From Nitratireductor sp. (GTDB taxonomy: Bacteria > Pseudomonadota > Alphaproteobacteria > Rhizobiales > Rhizobiaceae): 64,000 nucleotides of DNA. Within the stretch, counting starts at the first letter, position 1; every line of letters starts with the position of its first letter. A model generated the notes under the pieces. The model did not search any database. It saw nothing but the letters and a program-made list of their open reading frames with translations, and was not told where the DNA came from. Positions 38,285 through 46,856 of this stretch are shown here, one piece after another. The translations under genes were made by a program, and so were the position numbers. The stretch spans positions 2,928,176 to 2,992,175 of the forward strand of contig NZ_CP051236.1 of NCBI RefSeq assembly GCF_017794765.1, given 5' to 3'.

Positions 38285-38443
38285 TTAGTATGTGGAGCGC
38301 GATATGTCGCGTCCCGCGCTCTGGGTCGCATCGACCGCGCTGGCGGCATCCTTGCCGACCCCGCGAATTGTGTTGGCACAGCCAGCAGCGGATCCGGCGA
38401 CGAGAATGAGAATGGCCAGCCGGGAAAGAACAGACAATTTCAT
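38285..38443 (-). CDS. Entericidin-like small lipoprotein
   Basis: 52 aa with signal peptide and lipobox (AGSAAGC), then the entericidin core NTIRGVGKDAASAVDAT. Entericidin A/B lipoproteins are bacteriolytic or stress-linked in Enterobacteria; in Rhizobiales they are common and mostly uncharacterised. It lies antisense between the corrinoid gene and DUF1638. Confidence 0.85.
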   Translation of the reverse strand: MKLSVLSRLAILILVAGSAAGCANTIRGVGKDAASAVDATQSAGRDISRSTY

Positions 38444-38492
38444 GATTTGTCTCCATCGCAGATAGACCGCCCGAACAAACGGGACAGTTACA

Positions 38493-39125
38493 ATGCAGGA
38501 ACGCACGAAACCGCAAAAAGTTCTCGGCCCCGAAAAGGTTCTCGTCATTGCCTGTGGCATGATCGCGCGGGAGGTTCTGGCGGTGCGGGACATCCTTGGC
38601 TTCACGCATCTGGAGCTGACCTGCCTTCCCGCCGAATTCCACTATCGTCCCAAGCGCATCGCCCCCGCGATGGATGCGGCAATCATGAAGGCCCGGGCCG
38701 ACGGCTATCGCAATGTCTTCGTTGGATACGCGGATTGCGGCACCGGCGGAGCGCTTGACCGTGTTTGTGAGAAACATGGTGTCTCGCGCATCGACGGCCC
38801 GCACTGCTTCGCATTTTACCAAGGGCTCTCGGCCTTCGAAGGCATTGCCGAAGACGATATGCTTTCCTTTTACATGACCGACTTTCTGTGTCGCCAGTTC
38901 GACGCCTTCTTCATGAAACCACTCGGTCTCGATCGGCATCCCGAATTGATCGAGGACTTTTTCGGCAACTATGAAAAGCTCGTCTACCTCGCGCAAACAG
39001 ATGATCCACGGCTCGAATGCGTCGCACAGAACGCAGCACAGCTTCTCGGGCTGACATATGAAAAACGCAGAACGGGCTATGGCGACTTGGCAGGTGCGCT
39101 CGCTTCTGCGGCACAAAGCGCTTGA
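38493..39125 (+). CDS. DUF1638 protein
   Basis: 210 aa. Conserved family positions are visible: VIACGMIAREV, LTCLPAEFHYRP, GYADCGTGGALD, DGPHCFAFYQG and NYEKLVYLAQ. The spread of Cys and His suggests a metal or corrinoid site, though no function is established. DUF1638 genes recur beside MttB-family methyltransferases, so a helper role in methyl transfer is plausible. It follows the corrinoid gene, interrupted only by the antisense entericidin gene. Confidence 0.85.
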   Translation: MQERTKPQKVLGPEKVLVIACGMIAREVLAVRDILGFTHLELTCLPAEFHYRPKRIAPAMDAAIMKARADGYRNVFVGYADCGTGGALDRVCEKHGVSRIDGPHCFAFYQGLSAFEGIAEDDMLSFYMTDFLCRQFDAFFMKPLGLDRHPELIEDFFGNYEKLVYLAQTDDPRLECVAQNAAQLLGLTYEKRRTGYGDLAGALASAAQSA

Positions 39126-39207
39126 TGTGTCGCGCGCGGTGCCATCAAATGGTTACATTGGCGATGCACTGCCCGAGGATACTGCGCGATTTTCAGGAGA
39201 GATTTTC

Positions 39208-39837
39208 ATGCATCGCATTTTCCTCCCCCTTCTGGCGCTTGGCCTGAGCACGTTCCCGGTAACCGCACAGTCGCTGGTTCAGGAAAAGCTCGACATGGAA
39301 CGGGCAGGCTTCGAAAAGGACACAGTGATGCAGCAGATCACCTACCGTGATGCTGCGCGTCTCGATGCCTATGAACGGATCCGCGCCGATGCCTTGAAGC
39401 AGGCCAGAACCAGCCCGACAGCAACTGATATTGCGCTTTTGGAAGAGATCGATCAGCGGGAGCAGCGGACCTTCGAGGGGTTCGACCTGTCAGGCGATTG
39501 GGAGTGCCGCACCATAAAGGCCGGTGGTCTGGTTCCGCTCGTGGTCTATGACTGGTTCCGTTGCAGGGTCAGTGACGATGGAGCCGGCTGGGCGCTTGAA
39601 AAACTGACCGGGTCGCAGCGCACCAGGGGACGATTTTTCACGCACAGCGATACCCGGCTGATCTATCTCGGCAGCTATTTCGTGTCGTCCGACCGCCCAC
39701 CTTCCTACGGCGCAGGCCGCGCCAGCGATCAGGTAGCCTATGTTTTCCGCGACCGCGAGGATGGCTGGCGCATGGAATTTCCTGCTCCGGAGCGAGAATC
39801 AGAGCTCGATATTCTCGAGTTCCGCCACGCCCGATAA
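39208..39837 (+). CDS. DUF4893 secreted protein
   Basis: 209 aa with a signal peptide (LPLLALGLSTFPVTAQS). The mature domain has LDAYERIRADALKQA, DLSGDWECRTIKAGG, an RCRVSDD stretch and YLGSYFV, matching DUF4893. A Cys pair (ECR, RCR) is conserved. AGGAGA precedes the ATG. No role known; it may be unrelated to the C1 genes on either side. Confidence 0.72.
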   Translation: MHRIFLPLLALGLSTFPVTAQSLVQEKLDMERAGFEKDTVMQQITYRDAARLDAYERIRADALKQARTSPTATDIALLEEIDQREQRTFEGFDLSGDWECRTIKAGGLVPLVVYDWFRCRVSDDGAGWALEKLTGSQRTRGRFFTHSDTRLIYLGSYFVSSDRPPSYGAGRASDQVAYVFRDREDGWRMEFPAPERESELDILEFRHAR

Positions 39838-39949
39838 ACTTTAACCAGCCGAACGATGCTTGCGGCTTCTGTCATGAAGGCTTAACGGCATCCAGACAAA
39901 ACTGTACGTCATCCTGGTCGGGATTCGAACGGCTGGCTGCAAGAGTGGA

Positions 39950-40597
39950 ATGAAGGCGGAGGGAATGGATTTGGATATGGTGTCGGGCGCACCGCCGGCT
40001 CACCTTCCGCCGCGCCGGCTATCGCGCATTTTTCGCGACCTCGCCAAGCACGCTGAAGACAGGGTCACCATCGGCGAAATCCGCCAGGCGCTCGGCGACC
40101 GCAGCTTCGCCACCCTTCTCGTCTTTTTTGCCAGCCTCAACCTCCTGCCCTTCCCCCCCGGCAGCACCCTCGTGCTTGGGCCGCCGCTGGTCCTGGTCGC
40201 CCTGCAGATGGTGATGGGCAATCGCACCGTCTGGCTGCCGCGGTTCCTGCTAAACAAGGCGATCGGCGCCGACAAATTTCGCCACATGAGCGAACGGCTC
40301 ATCCCGCGCCTGATCTGGCTGGAGCGCCTGATCAAGCCCCGCTATTGGCCGTTTGCACGCGATCACGCCGACAGGATCATCGGCCTTGCCGCACTGATCC
40401 TGTCGATTGCCGTGACACTCCCTATTCCACTCGGCAACTGGTTTCCCGCCTTCTCCTGCGCGCTGATCGGGCTCGCCCTTTCCGAGCGCGATGGCGTCCT
40501 TCTCGGTATTGCCATTACATGTGGCGTCCTCTCCCTCATGGTGATTGCCGGGGTGGTGGTCGGTGCCAGCATGATGGCCGGTGCGGTGATGCACTAA
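39950..40597 (+). CDS. exoD: ExoD-family membrane protein
   Basis: 215 aa. A cytoplasmic N-terminal part (VTIGEIRQALGDRSFATLLV) is followed by about four hydrophobic segments (FASLNLLPFPPGSTLVLG, IIGLAALILSIAVTLPIPLG, GIAITCGVLSLMVIAGVV), the ExoD layout. ExoD was linked to exopolysaccharide production and alkaline tolerance in Sinorhizobium; its biochemical action is unknown. Three in-frame ATGs within 30 bp make the exact start uncertain. Confidence 0.82.
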   Translation: MKAEGMDLDMVSGAPPAHLPPRRLSRIFRDLAKHAEDRVTIGEIRQALGDRSFATLLVFFASLNLLPFPPGSTLVLGPPLVLVALQMVMGNRTVWLPRFLLNKAIGADKFRHMSERLIPRLIWLERLIKPRYWPFARDHADRIIGLAALILSIAVTLPIPLGNWFPAFSCALIGLALSERDGVLLGIAITCGVLSLMVIAGVVVGASMMAGAVMH

Positions 40598-40710
40598 CCC
40601 GCCGCTACTCTTTCCTTTCACGTCGCATTTGAATGCACGCGCGTCGCCTTGCAGCAAGCGGGCGCGCGGCAATGCGGCAATTCTGAAAATCAAGGAAGGA
40701 ACAGGCGCCT

Positions 40711-41013
40711 ATGGCCCAGCTGATCATTGTATATTGGCGCGACATCCCCGCTCAGGTGATTGTCAGAAAGGGGCGTCAGGCTGCCAAACGCGAACTGCCC
40801 CCGCGCTTTGCCGAGGCCATCGACATGTGCGCCATGCGCGTCGGGGCCCGGGACACGGATGCCTATCTGGCCGAGTGGCGGCGCGGGGAACCGGTCACCG
40901 TCAGCGATGATCTGGATACCGAGGCAGACCAGGCATTGCGCGCGATCGACAGTGATTTTGACAGGGATCGCCTTCTGGCGCTCGTCGAGGCAGGTGGCCA
41001 TGCCGATCGATAG
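40711..41013 (+). CDS. 'Virulence factor'-family small protein
   Basis: 100 aa, matching the PF13769-type domain (LIIVYWRDIPAQVIVRKGR, RFAEAIDMCAMR, DAYLAEWRRG). The name comes from a screen and says nothing on mechanism. Here it overlaps the MTHFR_C gene by 14 bp and heads the tightest part of the C1 operon, so an accessory role in folate/corrinoid methyl transfer is more likely than virulence. Cytoplasmic; no signal peptide. Confidence 0.78.
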   Translation: MAQLIIVYWRDIPAQVIVRKGRQAAKRELPPRFAEAIDMCAMRVGARDTDAYLAEWRRGEPVTVSDDLDTEADQALRAIDSDFDRDRLLALVEAGGHADR

Positions 41014-41596
41014 CGCCACAAAGCAAACGTCCATCACCCAGGCAACACTGGTAAAAAAGGCGCGTGAGAATCTCGCCTACAGACCAGCCGATGTTTCACC
41101 ACAGCGCCGCGTCCAGCGACGCTACACCATGCGGCGTTGGTCGGTGCGCCATGCGCGCTTTCTTGAATGGGTCTACGCCCGCTTTTCGCATTTCTTTCTT
41201 CTGCTTCACCCGTTCTGGAACGCCGTGGGCTATGCACGCGCTGAAACGCCGGTGAAATTCGTAGAGCGCCATTTGAAGGGATTGATGTTCGATTGCCGCA
41301 TGTGCGGCCAGTGCATCCTGTCATCCACCGGCATGTCATGCCCCATGAACTGCCCCAAGCAATTGCGCAACGGCCCCTGCGGGGGGGTGCGGAGCAACGG
41401 GAACTGCGAGGTGGAACCTGAGATGCCATGCGTCTGGGTGAAGGCATGGGAAGGTGCCCAGGCCATGCGCGGCGGCGAAGCGATTTTCCACGTACAGCAC
41501 CCTGTCGATCAGTCCTTGAGAGAAAGCTCCGCCTGGTTGAGGATCACGGCACAAGCGGCGCGCGCTCGGGAAACCGGACGGAGCGATGCTACATGA
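41000..41596 (+). CDS. MTHFR_C (MetV-like) cysteine-rich protein
   Basis: 198 aa with a C-terminal zinc/iron-sulfur-type domain (PF12225): FDCRMCGQCILSSTGMSCPM, NCPKQLRNGPCGG, NGNCEVEPEMPCVW, with nine or more Cys. In acetogens MetV partners MetF to form methylene-THF reductase. The start overlaps the preceding gene's stop by 14 bp, and its own stop overlaps the MetF start as ATGA, so the two are translationally coupled. Confidence 0.85.
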   Translation: MPIDSATKQTSITQATLVKKARENLAYRPADVSPQRRVQRRYTMRRWSVRHARFLEWVYARFSHFFLLLHPFWNAVGYARAETPVKFVERHLKGLMFDCRMCGQCILSSTGMSCPMNCPKQLRNGPCGGVRSNGNCEVEPEMPCVWVKAWEGAQAMRGGEAIFHVQHPVDQSLRESSAWLRITAQAARARETGRSDAT

Positions 41597-42705
41597 TGTC
41601 CCGCCCGCCGCAGATCGACGAAAACCCGGATGGCGTCGACCTGCCGCTGGAGCCCCTGCCCGGCCATTCTTCGCGTGGCCGACTGGAACGCGTGCTTCGG
41701 CGTGGTGAATTCGCGGTGACGGCAGAACTAAACCCACCCGACAGCGCCAATGCGCAGGATGTCTATGAGCGGGCGGCAATCTTCGACGGATGGGTCGATG
41801 GCATCAATGCCGTGGATGCCTCCGGTGCCAATTGCCACATGTCCTCCATGGGCATCTGCGCACTGCTCACCCGCATGGGCTACGCCACGATCATGCAGAT
41901 CGCATGTCGCGACAGGAACCGCATCGCCATACAGGGCGACGTTTTGGGAGCCGCCGCCATGGGCGTAGGCAATATCATGTGCCTGACGGGCGATGGCGTG
42001 CAGGCAGGCGACCAGCCGGGAGCAAAACCCGTTTTCGACCTCGACTGCATGTCGCTTCTGGAGACCGTGCGGACCATGCGCGATGAGGAAAAGTTTCTTT
42101 CCGGTCGCACCCTCACAACGCCACCCGCCGTTTTTCTCGGCGCGGCCATCAACCCGTTTGCCCCGCCGTTCGACTTTCGGCCGCACCGGCTTGCCAAGAA
42201 GATCGCTGCCGGGGCGCAGTTCGTGCAGAGCCAGTATTGCTACGACGTTCCGATGCTGAAGAACTACATGAAGCGGGTGCGCGATATGGGGCTCGACGAG
42301 AAATGCTTCATTCTGGTCGGTGTCGGTCCGCTCGCCTCAGCGAAAACCGCCCGCTGGATCCGCTCGAACGTTCCAGGAGTCCACATTCCCGACGCGGTGA
42401 TCGCGCGGCTTGAAGGTGCTCAAAAGCAGAAGGAAGAAGGCAAGCGCCTGTGCATCGACATCATCAACGAGGTGAAGGAGATCACGGGCGTTTCCGGCAT
42501 TCACGTCATGGCCTACCGGCAAGAGGAATTCGTCGCGGAGATCGTGCACGATTCCGGGGTCCTGAAAGGCCGCAAACCATGGCAGCGTGAGCCGGGCCTC
42601 GACGATGCGATGGTGGCCGAGCGGCTCGATCACATTCTGCACGACAGTCCGAGCGAAACACCCGTCGACATGGTGAAGGATGCAAGCGAGGCGTCCGGTG
42701 AATGA
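41593..42705 (+). CDS. metF: Methylenetetrahydrofolate reductase, MetV-associated form
   Basis: 370 aa TIM-barrel flavoprotein interconverting methylene- and methyl-THF. Motifs: FAVTAELNPPDSAN (family Glu), GINAVDASGANCHMS, NIMCLTGD (FAD/folate), and FVQSQYCYD. It starts with an ATGA overlap with the MTHFR_C gene. In this cluster it probably runs oxidatively, turning methyl-THF derived from the corrinoid into methylene-THF. An ordinary biosynthetic MetF may exist elsewhere in the genome. Confidence 0.9.
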   Translation: MMSRPPQIDENPDGVDLPLEPLPGHSSRGRLERVLRRGEFAVTAELNPPDSANAQDVYERAAIFDGWVDGINAVDASGANCHMSSMGICALLTRMGYATIMQIACRDRNRIAIQGDVLGAAAMGVGNIMCLTGDGVQAGDQPGAKPVFDLDCMSLLETVRTMRDEEKFLSGRTLTTPPAVFLGAAINPFAPPFDFRPHRLAKKIAAGAQFVQSQYCYDVPMLKNYMKRVRDMGLDEKCFILVGVGPLASAKTARWIRSNVPGVHIPDAVIARLEGAQKQKEEGKRLCIDIINEVKEITGVSGIHVMAYRQEEFVAEIVHDSGVLKGRKPWQREPGLDDAMVAERLDHILHDSPSETPVDMVKDASEASGE

Positions 42706-42769
42706 CAGAACCCGTAGGCATCAACGATCATCTGCATGGAAGCCCGCCATGCCCTCAGGAGGATGTTAA

Positions 42770-43726
42770 ATGACCCGAACCATCGTCGCCTCTGCGAGCC
42801 GCGAAGTCGTGATCGACTTCGACCAGCCATTCTGCGTGATCGGTGAGCGCATCAACCCGACAGGGCGCAGGAAGCTCGCTGCGGAAATGGTGGCGGGCAA
42901 CTTCGACACGGTCAAAAGCGATGCACTGGCTCAGGTCGCAGCCGGCGCCACGATGCTCGACGTGAATGCCGGCGTCACGGCAGTCGACCCCAACGCCACG
43001 GAACCCGGCCTGCTCGTTCAGACCCTTGAGATCGTGCAGGACTTGGTCGATGTCCCGCTTTCCATCGATTCCTCGGTGTCTGCCGCCATTGAGGCAGCGC
43101 TGAAGGTTGCCAGAGGCAGACCCCTGGTCAATTCGGTCACCGGCGAGGAAGAAAAGCTCGAAGCCATCCTGCCGCTGATCAGGAAGTACGACGTGCCTGT
43201 GGTCGCGATCTCCAATGACGAAACCGGGATTTCCGAAGACCCCGATATACGCTTCGAGGTTGCGAAAAAAATCGTCCAGCGCGCCGCCGACCATGGCATT
43301 CCTGCCCACGACATCGTCGTGGACCCTCTGGTCATGCCCATCGGTGCCATGGGCACGGCGGGGCAGCAGGTCTTTCGTCTCCTGCGCCGCCTGCGCGAGG
43401 AATTGAAGGTCAACACCACCTGCGGCCTGTCAAACATCTCCTTTGGCCTTCCGCACCGGCACGGCATCAATGCGGGCTTCATCCCCATGGTGATCGGGGC
43501 CGGCATGACCAGCGCCATCATGAACCCCTGCCGTCCACAGGAGATGGAAATGGTGCGCGCGGCCAATGTGCTGAACGGAACGGATCCCAACTGTCAGAAC
43601 TGGATCATGACCTATCGCGATCACCAGCCCGCCGCATCCGGCGAGGCGGTAGCGGCCGCTGCAGCCCCCGCTTCCTCCGGCGGGCGGCGGCGCGGCGGTC
43701 GCGATGCACGTCGAGCTCGGGGGTGA
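42770..43726 (+). CDS. Methyltetrahydrofolate:corrinoid methyltransferase
   Basis: 318 aa pterin-binding TIM barrel of the MtgA/AcsE/MetH-domain type: FCVIGERINPTGRRKL, MLDVNAG, LSIDSS, and PLVNSVTGE. It transfers methyl between a corrinoid protein and THF. AGGAGG precedes the ATG. The last 35 residues are Ala-rich then Arg/Gly-rich, an unusual low-complexity tail. It would take methyl from the corrinoid protein at 37.5 kb and pass methyl-THF to MetF/MetV. Confidence 0.92.
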   Translation: MTRTIVASASREVVIDFDQPFCVIGERINPTGRRKLAAEMVAGNFDTVKSDALAQVAAGATMLDVNAGVTAVDPNATEPGLLVQTLEIVQDLVDVPLSIDSSVSAAIEAALKVARGRPLVNSVTGEEEKLEAILPLIRKYDVPVVAISNDETGISEDPDIRFEVAKKIVQRAADHGIPAHDIVVDPLVMPIGAMGTAGQQVFRLLRRLREELKVNTTCGLSNISFGLPHRHGINAGFIPMVIGAGMTSAIMNPCRPQEMEMVRAANVLNGTDPNCQNWIMTYRDHQPAASGEAVAAAAAPASSGGRRRGGRDARRARG

Positions 43727-43797
43727 GAGAGTGTTGATTGCGTCTACGAACCGCCCTGCGCCTGCCGGCATCTCCTGCCTGACAAACAGGCCTCGCC

Positions 43798-45855
43798 ATG
43801 AATGACGATCCCCTCGTCCTCTTCATGCCGTCTGGCAAACGCGGGCGATTCCCAAGAGGCACGACCGTGCTCGACGCCGCGCGGCAGCTCGGTGTCTATG
43901 TGGAGAGCGTATGCGGCGGACGTGCCACCTGCGGGCGGTGCCAGATAGAGGTGCAGGAAGGTCATTTCGCCAAGCACAAGATCTCTTCATCCCCGGACCA
44001 CGTCTCCCCGCTCGGCGCCAAGGAAGTCCGATACGCTGAAAAGCGCGTGCTGCCGCCGGGCCGCCGCCTTTCCTGCTCCGCCACCATCGAGGGCGATCTG
44101 GTGGTGGATGTGCCGCAGGACGCCGTGATCAATGCGCAGATTGTGCGCAAGGATGCGGATACCCGGGTCATCGAGCGGCGCCCGGCCGTGCACCTTTGCT
44201 ATGTCGAGGTTGAAGAACCCGACATGCACAGGCCGCTCGGCGACCTCGACAGGCTGAAAACCGCTCTGCAGAGAGACTGGAGCTTTGACCGCATTGAGGT
44301 GGACGCGCATCTCCTGCCACAGTTGCAGGCGATATTGCGCCAGGGAGCATGGGCTGTGACAGCAGCCCTGCATCAGGGCGCTGATAACGGCATTGCCCGG
44401 CTCATTGCCCTGTGGCCAGGCCTGAAGAATGAAGCCTACGGCCTTGCCTGCGACATCGGCTCCACCACCATCGCCATGCATCTCGTGTCGCTTCTGTCAG
44501 GCCGCATCGTCGCCTCGGCCGGCGCATCGAACCCGCAGATCCGCTTTGGCGAAGACCTTATGAGTCGGGTCTCCTACGTGATGATGAATCCGGATGGACG
44601 CGAGGCAATGACCCGCGCCGTGCGCCAGGAAATCTCGAAACTCGTGCAGAAGGTCGCCGATGATGGCAGCATCGAGCGAAGCGATATTCTGGACGCCGTC
44701 TTTGTCGCCAACCCGATCATGCACCATCTGTTTCTGGGCATCGACCCGACGGAACTTGGTGGTGCGCCCTTCGCGCTGGCCGTTTCCGGTGCGGTCAGAC
44801 TCAAAGGCGACGACTTGAAGCTCAACCTAAATCCGGGCGCACGAACCTATCTCCTGCCCTGCATTGCCGGCCATGTGGGAGCCGACGCGGCTGCCGTCAC
44901 CCTTTCGGAAGGCCCGCATCGGCAGGATGAAATGATGCTGATCGTCGATGTGGGGACCAATGCCGAGATCGTCCTTGGCAACAGGAACCGTGTGGTCGCC
45001 GCATCCTCCCCCACCGGCCCGGCCTTCGAGGGTGCGGAAATCTCCTCAGGCCAGCGCGCTGCCCCTGGTGCCATCGAACGTGTGCGCATCGACCGTCATA
45101 CGCTCACCCCGCGTTTCCGCGTGATCGGCAGCGAACTCTGGTCGGACGAACCGGGTTTTCCCGCTTCGCTCGGCCAGACCGGCGTCACCGGCATCTGCGG
45201 CTCGGGCATTATCGAAGTGGTCGCGGAGATGTATCTCGCCGGCATCATTTCCGAAGATGGCGTAGTGAATGGTGCGCTGGCGGACCGCAGCTCACGCATC
45301 GTCGCCGAGGGACGCACATTTTCCTACGTGCTTTGCGAAACCGGACCGCGCATCACTGTCACCCAGAATGATGTGCGGGCCATCCAGCTTGCCAAGGCCG
45401 CGCTCTATGCCGGCATCAGACTTCTGATGGAAAAGCAGGGTGTGAAGACCGTCGACACGATTCGCTTTGCCGGCGCCTTCGGCTCCTTCATCGATCCGCA
45501 ATACGCCATGGTTCTGGGTCTCATTCCCGATTGCGATCTCGCGCGGGTCTCAGCAGTGGGAAACGCTGCCGGAACAGGTGCACGCATGGCGTTGCTCAAC
45601 CGCAATCACCGCCGCGAAATTGAAGAGACAGTCGGGCGGATCGAAAAAATCGAAACGGCCCTGGAGCCGAAATTTCAGGAGCATTTCGTCCACGCAATGG
45701 CGCTTCCCAACAAGGTCGACCCGTTTCCGAAACTGGCCGAACAGGTGCAGCTCCCTCCCCGCTTGATGTCAGACGCCACAACCGACGAAACAGGTCACGC
45801 GCGTCCTCGCCGTCGCTCCCGTGAGGAGCGGGCGGCACGAAGGCGGCAGCGTTAG
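43798..45855 (+). CDS. RACE-type corrinoid reductive activator (2Fe-2S plus ASKHA domains)
   Basis: 685 aa. An N-terminal plant-type ferredoxin domain (Cys39, Cys45, Cys48, Cys93; VCGGRATCGRC) is followed by a middle linker. A C-terminal ASKHA/DUF4445 region starts YGLACDIGSTTIAMHLV, with ANPIMHHLFLG and IVDVGTNAEIVLG. Such proteins re-reduce cobalamin from inactive Co(II) to Co(I) for corrinoid methyltransferases. An Arg-rich tail (RPRRRSREERAARRRQ) follows. Last gene of the C1 run, 71 bp after the methyltransferase. Few aerobes carry this type. Confidence 0.9.
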   Translation: MNDDPLVLFMPSGKRGRFPRGTTVLDAARQLGVYVESVCGGRATCGRCQIEVQEGHFAKHKISSSPDHVSPLGAKEVRYAEKRVLPPGRRLSCSATIEGDLVVDVPQDAVINAQIVRKDADTRVIERRPAVHLCYVEVEEPDMHRPLGDLDRLKTALQRDWSFDRIEVDAHLLPQLQAILRQGAWAVTAALHQGADNGIARLIALWPGLKNEAYGLACDIGSTTIAMHLVSLLSGRIVASAGASNPQIRFGEDLMSRVSYVMMNPDGREAMTRAVRQEISKLVQKVADDGSIERSDILDAVFVANPIMHHLFLGIDPTELGGAPFALAVSGAVRLKGDDLKLNLNPGARTYLLPCIAGHVGADAAAVTLSEGPHRQDEMMLIVDVGTNAEIVLGNRNRVVAASSPTGPAFEGAEISSGQRAAPGAIERVRIDRHTLTPRFRVIGSELWSDEPGFPASLGQTGVTGICGSGIIEVVAEMYLAGIISEDGVVNGALADRSSRIVAEGRTFSYVLCETGPRITVTQNDVRAIQLAKAALYAGIRLLMEKQGVKTVDTIRFAGAFGSFIDPQYAMVLGLIPDCDLARVSAVGNAAGTGARMALLNRNHRREIEETVGRIEKIETALEPKFQEHFVHAMALPNKVDPFPKLAEQVQLPPRLMSDATTDETGHARPRRRSREERAARRRQR

Positions 45856-45891
45856 TAAGACGCGCCAACGGATGCGAAACGCCACGGACCA

Positions 45892-46815
45892 TTAAGATAG
45901 GTCCTGCACCCGGGCCACGGCTTTCAGCATGTTATCGGTGATAGACTGGCGCCAGCCGGCGCTTTCCGCCCAGGGATCCGCAGCCGTCAACCGCTCGGCC
46001 ATAGAGGCCAGCTTGAACGCATTGGACGAAGCAATGGTCTGAAGCTCGCGCCAGGAGACAGGCGTTGCCACCGGCGCTCCGGGCTTTGCCCGCGTCGAGT
46101 ATGGTGCGATGGCCGTGGCGGAGCGCTCGTTGCGCAGCCAGTCGACAAAGACCCGCCCCTCCCGCTTGGCTTTCGATGCTTCCGCCAGAAACCGCTCAGG
46201 CTCGTCTTCGGAGAGACGCTTCGCAAACCCTCTGGCGAAATCCTTGACATCAGGCCACTCCCGGCGTCGCTCCAGCGGCGCGATGACATGGATACCCTTG
46301 CCTCCTGTCAGAAGAGGCACCGTGCGCAGGCCGAGATCGGCCAGCCGATCACGCACCGAAAATGCGGCGCTTCGAACCGCATTGAAATCGAGTTCCTGGT
46401 CCGGATCCAGGTCGAAGACCAGTCGATCGGGGGACTCAAGACGGTCAACACGCGAACCCCAGATATGGAATTCAAGCGTGCTCATCTGCACCGCAGAGAT
46501 CACGCCGCTCATATCGTCGATGTAAAGATACTCATCCTTCTCGCCGCTTTTCTCGGCGATCATCAGGCGCCGTACCGTTTCGGGAAATCCTTTCGCGCCA
46601 TGGCGTTGGAAGAAGCAGGGATTGTCCCGCCCGTCCGGGCAACGCACGAGACTGACAAGGCGCTTTTTGATATGCGGAAGCATGCGCGTTCCTGCATGCT
46701 CGTAGTAGCGCGCCAGATCACTTTTGGTCGTGCCAACCTCTTCGAACAGGACTTTATCCGGGCTCGACAGAGATACACCGCCGATCTGCAACCGATTGTC
46801 CGAACTCATCTGCAC
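45892..46815 (-). CDS. LigD polymerase-domain protein (NHEJ)
   Basis: 307 aa, only the LigD primase-polymerase (AEP) domain: MLPHIKKRLVSLVRCPDG, FQRHGAKGF, LVFDLDPDQE (catalytic Asp pair), TGGKGIHVI and VFVDWLRNERSATAIAPYS. In full LigD this domain is joined to ligase and phosphoesterase domains. Here it stands alone, with no Ku or ligase gene in the window. It would fill or extend ends during double-strand break repair. Confidence 0.9.
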   Translation of the reverse strand: MQMSSDNRLQIGGVSLSSPDKVLFEEVGTTKSDLARYYEHAGTRMLPHIKKRLVSLVRCPDGRDNPCFFQRHGAKGFPETVRRLMIAEKSGEKDEYLYIDDMSGVISAVQMSTLEFHIWGSRVDRLESPDRLVFDLDPDQELDFNAVRSAAFSVRDRLADLGLRTVPLLTGGKGIHVIAPLERRREWPDVKDFARGFAKRLSEDEPERFLAEASKAKREGRVFVDWLRNERSATAIAPYSTRAKPGAPVATPVSWRELQTIASSNAFKLASMAERLTAADPWAESAGWRQSITDNMLKAVARVQDLS

Positions 46816-46856
46816 CGGCCTCCAGCTTGTTTAGGCCCCGACCGCGCGCGTTTCGT

